NCBI RefSeq assembly: GCF_027744825.2
Contig: NC_071345.1
Location: 8,949,501-9,013,500, forward strand
Source: Synchiropus splendidus
Lineage: Eukaryota > Chordata > Actinopteri > Syngnathiformes > Callionymidae
DNA: 64,000 bases
Direction of reading: 5' to 3'
Shown: one piece after another, positions 59,406-64,000 of the stretch
How the letters are laid out: each line of letters starts with the position of its first letter
How positions within the stretch are numbered: the first letter of the stretch is position 1
Program-made: the position numbers and the translations under genes
The notes under the pieces: model-generated
The model's input: only the letters and a program-made list of their open reading frames with translations
What the model was told of the DNA's origin: nothing
Databases searched by the model: none

Positions 59406-62400
59406 TAATATATTTTATTTTGTTTATTATACCTTATAATGGTTTATTACAAACTATTCCATTTCGTTTTCAGTGTTTTACAAACCAAGATTCAAATAAA
59501 ACTGTGACATCTATAGCCTGCAGTCCCTCCATTTTGCTCCGTTTATATGCAAACGTACGAGCGATGTTTTTGAAAAGCATCGTTTCCAGAGGCGAATTTG
59601 CCACTTGTGCATAAACAAAGGAATACCTCTGTAAACAGAGCCTTAATCTCAGCTTGAAACCTGTGATGCCAAGTTGAGAAACTTAAGTTCCATTAAGTCT
59701 ACAAACTCAGGACGCTCGAGCACCTCTAACAGCGATGCGAATGAGACTCTTGGAACATAAACTAGCTTGCGTATTGCCTCTAATGGCGTCTTGTTAGGGA
59801 AGAGTTTGCTTTAGGGCCTGTGCTCCTGCGCTCTCCAGCGCCCCTAAACTTTACTGCAGCCAGAAACACAATTAGCCCTATCAAAGTGAAAGGATGGGCG
59901 GAGGTGAGTGCCACATTACACGGCCGGTGAGTCGTCAGCATTGTGGCGCGGATACGAGGTGTTGGATGGCGGCTTTTGATGTGAGGGCAACTCGAGGAGG
60001 GCTGTAGTTAAAGCGGGCCGCCGTACATTTAAAGATATATGGCCCGAGACAGCTGAGCGGTCTGGATACATTAGCGGATTGGATTTTAAAGGGAGTTGTT
60101 GAGAGGACGGATGGTAAATAGGATTCAGCATTTATGTGCTCGCACATGAATTCACGGTGCTTTTAAAAAGCATAATGGAAGTCTAATAAAAGGGGTGTTA
60201 GGGAGATTAATTACTGGACCACAAAGTGCTGAGCGCTCAGATTTTCATTATGGGCATATAAATAATAAAACCAGATGTTGCCCAGTTTGATTGCTCATGA
60301 TTCCAGCGACGCGAGCGCGGTGTTGTTGGGTAGAACGGCTGTGATGTTTGTCAACACGAGTCACCACCGGAATAGAAGGGGAGAAGGTTTTTTTACACAT
60401 GAATAATGTTTATTGCATACTTTATAGAAAATATTGAATACATTCACAAACTGTTTAACTCATTTAATACGTTAAAATTCAAACATTCCTAAAACAGACT
60501 TTTAGGAACTCCACTTTGCAGTGTTTTCATTGTTGTGGCTCCCAGGACCTTGGCAAAAACCACTGTAGAGATGTTTTGCGTTTCAGAAATGCTGTGTATT
60601 TTACATTCTTTGGTTGAAAAATACACTGTGTGACGCAATGATACACTGAAAGGGCTGTATGGAATTTGCTCAAGGGCTGAAAATGGCCCCCGCGGTGGAC
60701 TTTTGCTGTACATTACAACATTTCAGTTAAAATTATCTGTTTTATTTTATGCAAGAGGCTTTTTTTTTAATTGAAATGAATGCGTTGAAATTCTGACTGT
60801 AGTCCCTGGAATATTCTGTCATACATCTTGGACTGTGATGTTGTGGAAGAAAGGCCTTGAGGGTTTTACCGGCAGAAGTATCGGGTTTTAGCTCCAGGCT
60901 GAGCTGGTCCTCAGATCTAAGAACACAGATTCTCTTTCATAATTTGTTTTCTCTCCTTAAAACTTAAAACTTCTTTTAGCTGGGTTCGGAAAAAAGTGCT
61001 GTGAATGAAATCCGGTTTTAAAAGTCCCCTGCTAGGTGTGCGACCGGTGAGAGCCAAGAGGGGCCAGCTATTTTAAAAGTTATTGAATCAGGAAATTCCT
61101 CCAACACTCTATAGGGAGGGAGTGGCATTGTTGAGTGAGGGGGGGGGGGGGTCACCCTGTAGCCTCCCCGTCCCTCGGCCTGGACGCACTCAAAAGTGGA
61201 CTCACTGGATGTCCAGAGTCAGCATATGCGGGAGGGGGGGTTACAAAAGGTCCATTCTGCCAACAATAGAGGGCATTTATACCGTCACATACCCTGGTGA
61301 CTCCAAGGGTGGGGATGTGGCGGGGTGCGGGGGGGGGCTCAGTGAGAAAGAGAGAGTGGTCAGTGCTTCAATGGGAGAAGCTATAGAATAGGGTCAGTGC
61401 TGTCTAAAAGCTAAGCTCACCTATGGACCAGGTCAGAGGTCGCGGGCTAGACTTACAGGGGAATCACTGGGGTAATGAGGATTCGTCCTCACCAACTTTG
61501 AATTCCCTCCATGGTGACTTACACATCTGGAAATGGACTATAACTGTCAACACAAAGTAAAAAAGATTGTCCTATTGGTGGGAGAACCCAACCCTCCTGT
61601 GTCTTTTTCAACCTCAAAAACACTGATCCAACATGAGTGTCGGAAGCTCAGTCATCTGGGAGAGGCTCAGAGTAGAGCCGCTTCTCTCATAGTTACTTTG
61701 GCTCTCCATTTTACACGCTGAACAAGACAGGAGCACGGGGTGAAGTGAAGCAGCGTTCAACCCGCCGCCCTCCCCCAGCCCGACCAAATCAAAGGCTGAT
61801 ACCCAAAACGTAATGAATGACATTGATCTTAATCTGTGAGGAGCACGGGTAATTCTGATGGGTGTGTATGTGCAAGCGGAACACAGAGAAGGTCGGGGGG
61901 CGGGGGGAGGGTTTGGGCGAGGGGGGAAGATGATCTCCGGGGCACAAAGCCGGGGCGCGAGCTACAGGAGTGCTCTCCTTCACAAAGCGCCCCCGAGGAT
62001 GCTTAAGTGATTGTGTTACAGAGAACAGGTGAACTGCGTCTCTCTCCGCCTCCTCCTTTATTTCCCCCTCTCTATTATGATTTACAGGTCCATTCTTCTG
62101 GCTCATAACTTGTGCTGTTCTTTTGAAGGTGGGCCGCTCGCTGCTATTGTACCTGCGCAGCTTTGAAGTGCCCGGGTCTTAAATGATGATGAGACGAGGA
62201 GAGGGCTTTTCTTCGACAGCCGGTCCAAAGGGGGCTCTTGTTTCTGACAGGTGTCTTTTATAGGAGGGAGTGTGCTGCGCTGGTGTTTTGTTGGGGATCG
62301 GGTTCCAGGCCTCCCCATCACCTGCTAATTGAATAACATCAGCTTTGCCATCTGTGGAGATTTACTGGATCTGACCTCAGTGAGCCGCTGAAAATATGGA

Positions 62401-63013
62401 ACAGTGAGTCATGTCAACCGGGCCCATTGTTCTTGATGCGACCAGAATAGATTTCATTCCTGTTTGCTGGTGACTGGTCGTGATGCAGTCGGCAGCAGGC
62501 GAGCTTGAGGAAGATTCAGATGATTCACCACGGAGGAACAAATACTCACCGGAGGTGTAATCTTAGCCCTCTGGCTGGCAGTCCGCAGGAATCAGAGTCC
62601 TCATTGTTCCTTTGTCAGCAGCCACATCTTCATTCTTCTCTATTTTGAAACATTGATTATTATGAGCCATTATTATTCACTTAAAAATAACAGGAACAGT
62701 TTTTAATTTATCACCTGACACCTGCTTCCTGTCTTGAAGAATGAAGTTAACATCTTAGACACAGTGAAACGCCCCAAATTTTGACGCTTCCTCAGGATAT
62801 ATCAGTCTTTTTTTTTTCTTATTTTTGGCCTTTAAAATAGAATAGTTTCACCCATTACAGTAATAGCATTGAAATGAAAAATGACTAGAAAAACACCTGT
62901 ATGGCTCTGTATTAAATAATCCAAATGACCGACAGCAGGTGGCAGTAGTATTCTGTGATTTGCTCGCACAACACGCACTGAGAAAGTGCAGTTAGAGAAT
63001 GGTTTATGAGAGA
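59406..63013. other. non-genic DNA
   Basis: No gene supported. Notable compositional features are a G12-13 run at about 61140-61152, further G runs near 61330-61338 and the G-quadruplex motif at 61895-61926. The text GACAGCAGGTGGCAGTAG at 62931-62948 is a strong CTCF-like core. Confidence 0.4.
61895..61926 (+). other. G-quadruplex-forming motif
   Basis: Runs of G at 61895-61900, 61902-61907, 61909-61911, 61915-61917 and 61921-61926 are separated by loops of 1-3 bases. This satisfies the usual G3+N1-7 pattern with one run to spare. Formation in vivo is not shown by sequence. Confidence 0.65.
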
Positions 63014-63015
63014 TA

Positions 63016-63279
63016 TACAAGTAACATCCAACTTACGACCATCTGTACTTACAACCACGGCCAGCAGATTTTTTTTATTATTATTATTATGGCACAGCAG
63101 CAGGTAGCAGCTCGGCATCACACACGACGGCACCACAGTATCCCAGCACCTCACTCTCACACAGCCATCTACCACTACAGTAGTAGCTATAACCCTCGCC
63201 TCGGCTACTTTGAATGGCATTCGACTTAGGTCCAATCTGATTTACAACTGGTTGGTAAGTAAGTCGGATGTTACTTGTA
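63016..63279. mobile_element. 264-bp MITE with TA target duplications (Tc1/mariner-like)
   Basis: The left end reads TACAAGTAACATCCAACTTA and the reverse complement of the right end reads TACAAGTAACATCCGACTTA, a terminal inverted repeat of about 21 bp with one mismatch. The element is flanked by TA at 63014-63015 and TA at 63280-63281, the target duplication of Tc1/mariner/pogo-type transposons. The interior holds a T/TTA run (about 63070-63090) and no transposase. The terminus resembles pogo/Tigger-like ends with 'acttacgaccatc' text. It is the best-preserved element in the window. Confidence 0.85.
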
Positions 63280-63281
63280 TA

Positions 63282-64000
63282 GAGAGAAGCAGACAGTCCT
63301 TGGCAGAGAAGAATATAATCCAAGACGTACAAGTCATCACAGAGAAGAATGAAGATGAGGTCAATTCGGCACCTGAAGCAGAGCCACTCACAGTGCCGGC
63401 CAAGACTTTCCAAGCAAACACTACTGGCAGGTTACTTCAGTTTTCAAAATCTACATTGTTTTGGCGAGGAGAGCAAGTGTCAAGCGAGTACTGTAAGCTA
63501 AAACTTCTCATCTGTAGCCCTTGTTTTGAATTCCTACACTTCTGTTTTCACAACATTTGATCGACACACTCAAACTCATAAGGCCACAAGGGATGTGTGT
63601 CACGACTGACACTGTGGCGGTGCAATAAAGAAAGTGGTTTCTGCCACTGAATATAAAGATTTGCCAAAGACACCGTCCCTGGACTTGGTCCAGCGTGCAA
63701 CTTTTGTTTTCATTGTCGAGGTGAACAGCTGCAGGGAAGCACTTGTGCTTGAGTTTCACCTCCAGACTGACTCAACACAACTCTGCGAGAAGGAAGTATC
63801 TTATAGTGGATCACAAAAAAAAAAAAAGCAGCTCTTCACCTGCCCACATTAATGTGCCGCCTGAGATACGGTCCATTCACATGTTCGCCAGAAGAGGTGC
63901 TGTAATCCGAACCCTTAAACACAAGCTATCAGACAAAGGCTGCATGACAGCATCATATTCGGTTACTCAGCTGGGCGCAGGCAAGCTGGTGGAGAGAGTG
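63282..64000. other. non-genic DNA
   Basis: No gene is supported. The 116-residue frame at 63210-63560 starts inside the MITE and has no recognisable domain. An A run lies at 63814-63826. Confidence 0.4.

Overview
The window looks like intergenic or intronic DNA of a vertebrate, most likely a percomorph teleost fish. The basis is the many short decayed repeats of types common in fish genomes, the microsatellites, the vertebrate tRNA-Ala sequences with internal pol III promoters, and the lack of any bacterial-style gene packing. The taxon is an inference from repeat style, not from a marker gene. I could not support any protein-coding gene: the open reading frames are short, overlap each other on both strands, often run through homopolymers or repeats, and none matches a domestic protein family I recognise. 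One short frame at about 10.4-10.7 kb looks like the C-terminal end of a decayed LINE reverse transcriptase.

The strongest feature is a tRNA-Ala cluster at 39.1-43.8 kb. It has eight intact 72-nt genes (five with anticodon CGC, three with TGC) and one gene cut off at the anticodon. Seven intact genes and the broken one lie on the minus strand; one gene at the left edge is on the plus strand. Two duplication processes are visible. A tandem array of about 428-bp units (one tRNA plus about 356 bp of spacer) fills 42.15-43.54 kb and contains a unit that lost half its tRNA and a spacer copy with no tRNA. A diverged inverted duplication (about 38.67-38.94 kb against 41.01-41.29 kb) flanks the left half and may explain the single gene of opposite orientation.

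The rest is single-copy-looking DNA dotted with transposon debris: three copies of a fish element starting with a GGACTATAAGCC-type terminus (0.5, 21.8, 59.1 kb); three copies of an unclassified 330-400 bp repeat (3.1, 15.1, 51.2 kb), two of which carry a CTCF-like motif; two pieces of a LINE 3' end (10.4 and 26.3 kb); small inverted-repeat elements at 5.4, 7.9, 31.7, 33.2 and 63.0 kb; and AT-rich and simple repeats. The element at 63.0 kb is well preserved, with terminal inverted repeats and TA target duplications.

Possible regulatory signals include four copies of GTCAGCTG within 115 bp at 6.8 kb, a SOX-OCT-like site next to a perfect octamer at 44.03 kb just beyond the tRNA cluster, several CTCF-like cores, a G-quadruplex-forming tract at 61.9 kb and a roughly 850-bp pyrimidine-rich tract at 48.85-49.7 kb. 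These are motif readings by eye and need conservation or binding data to confirm.
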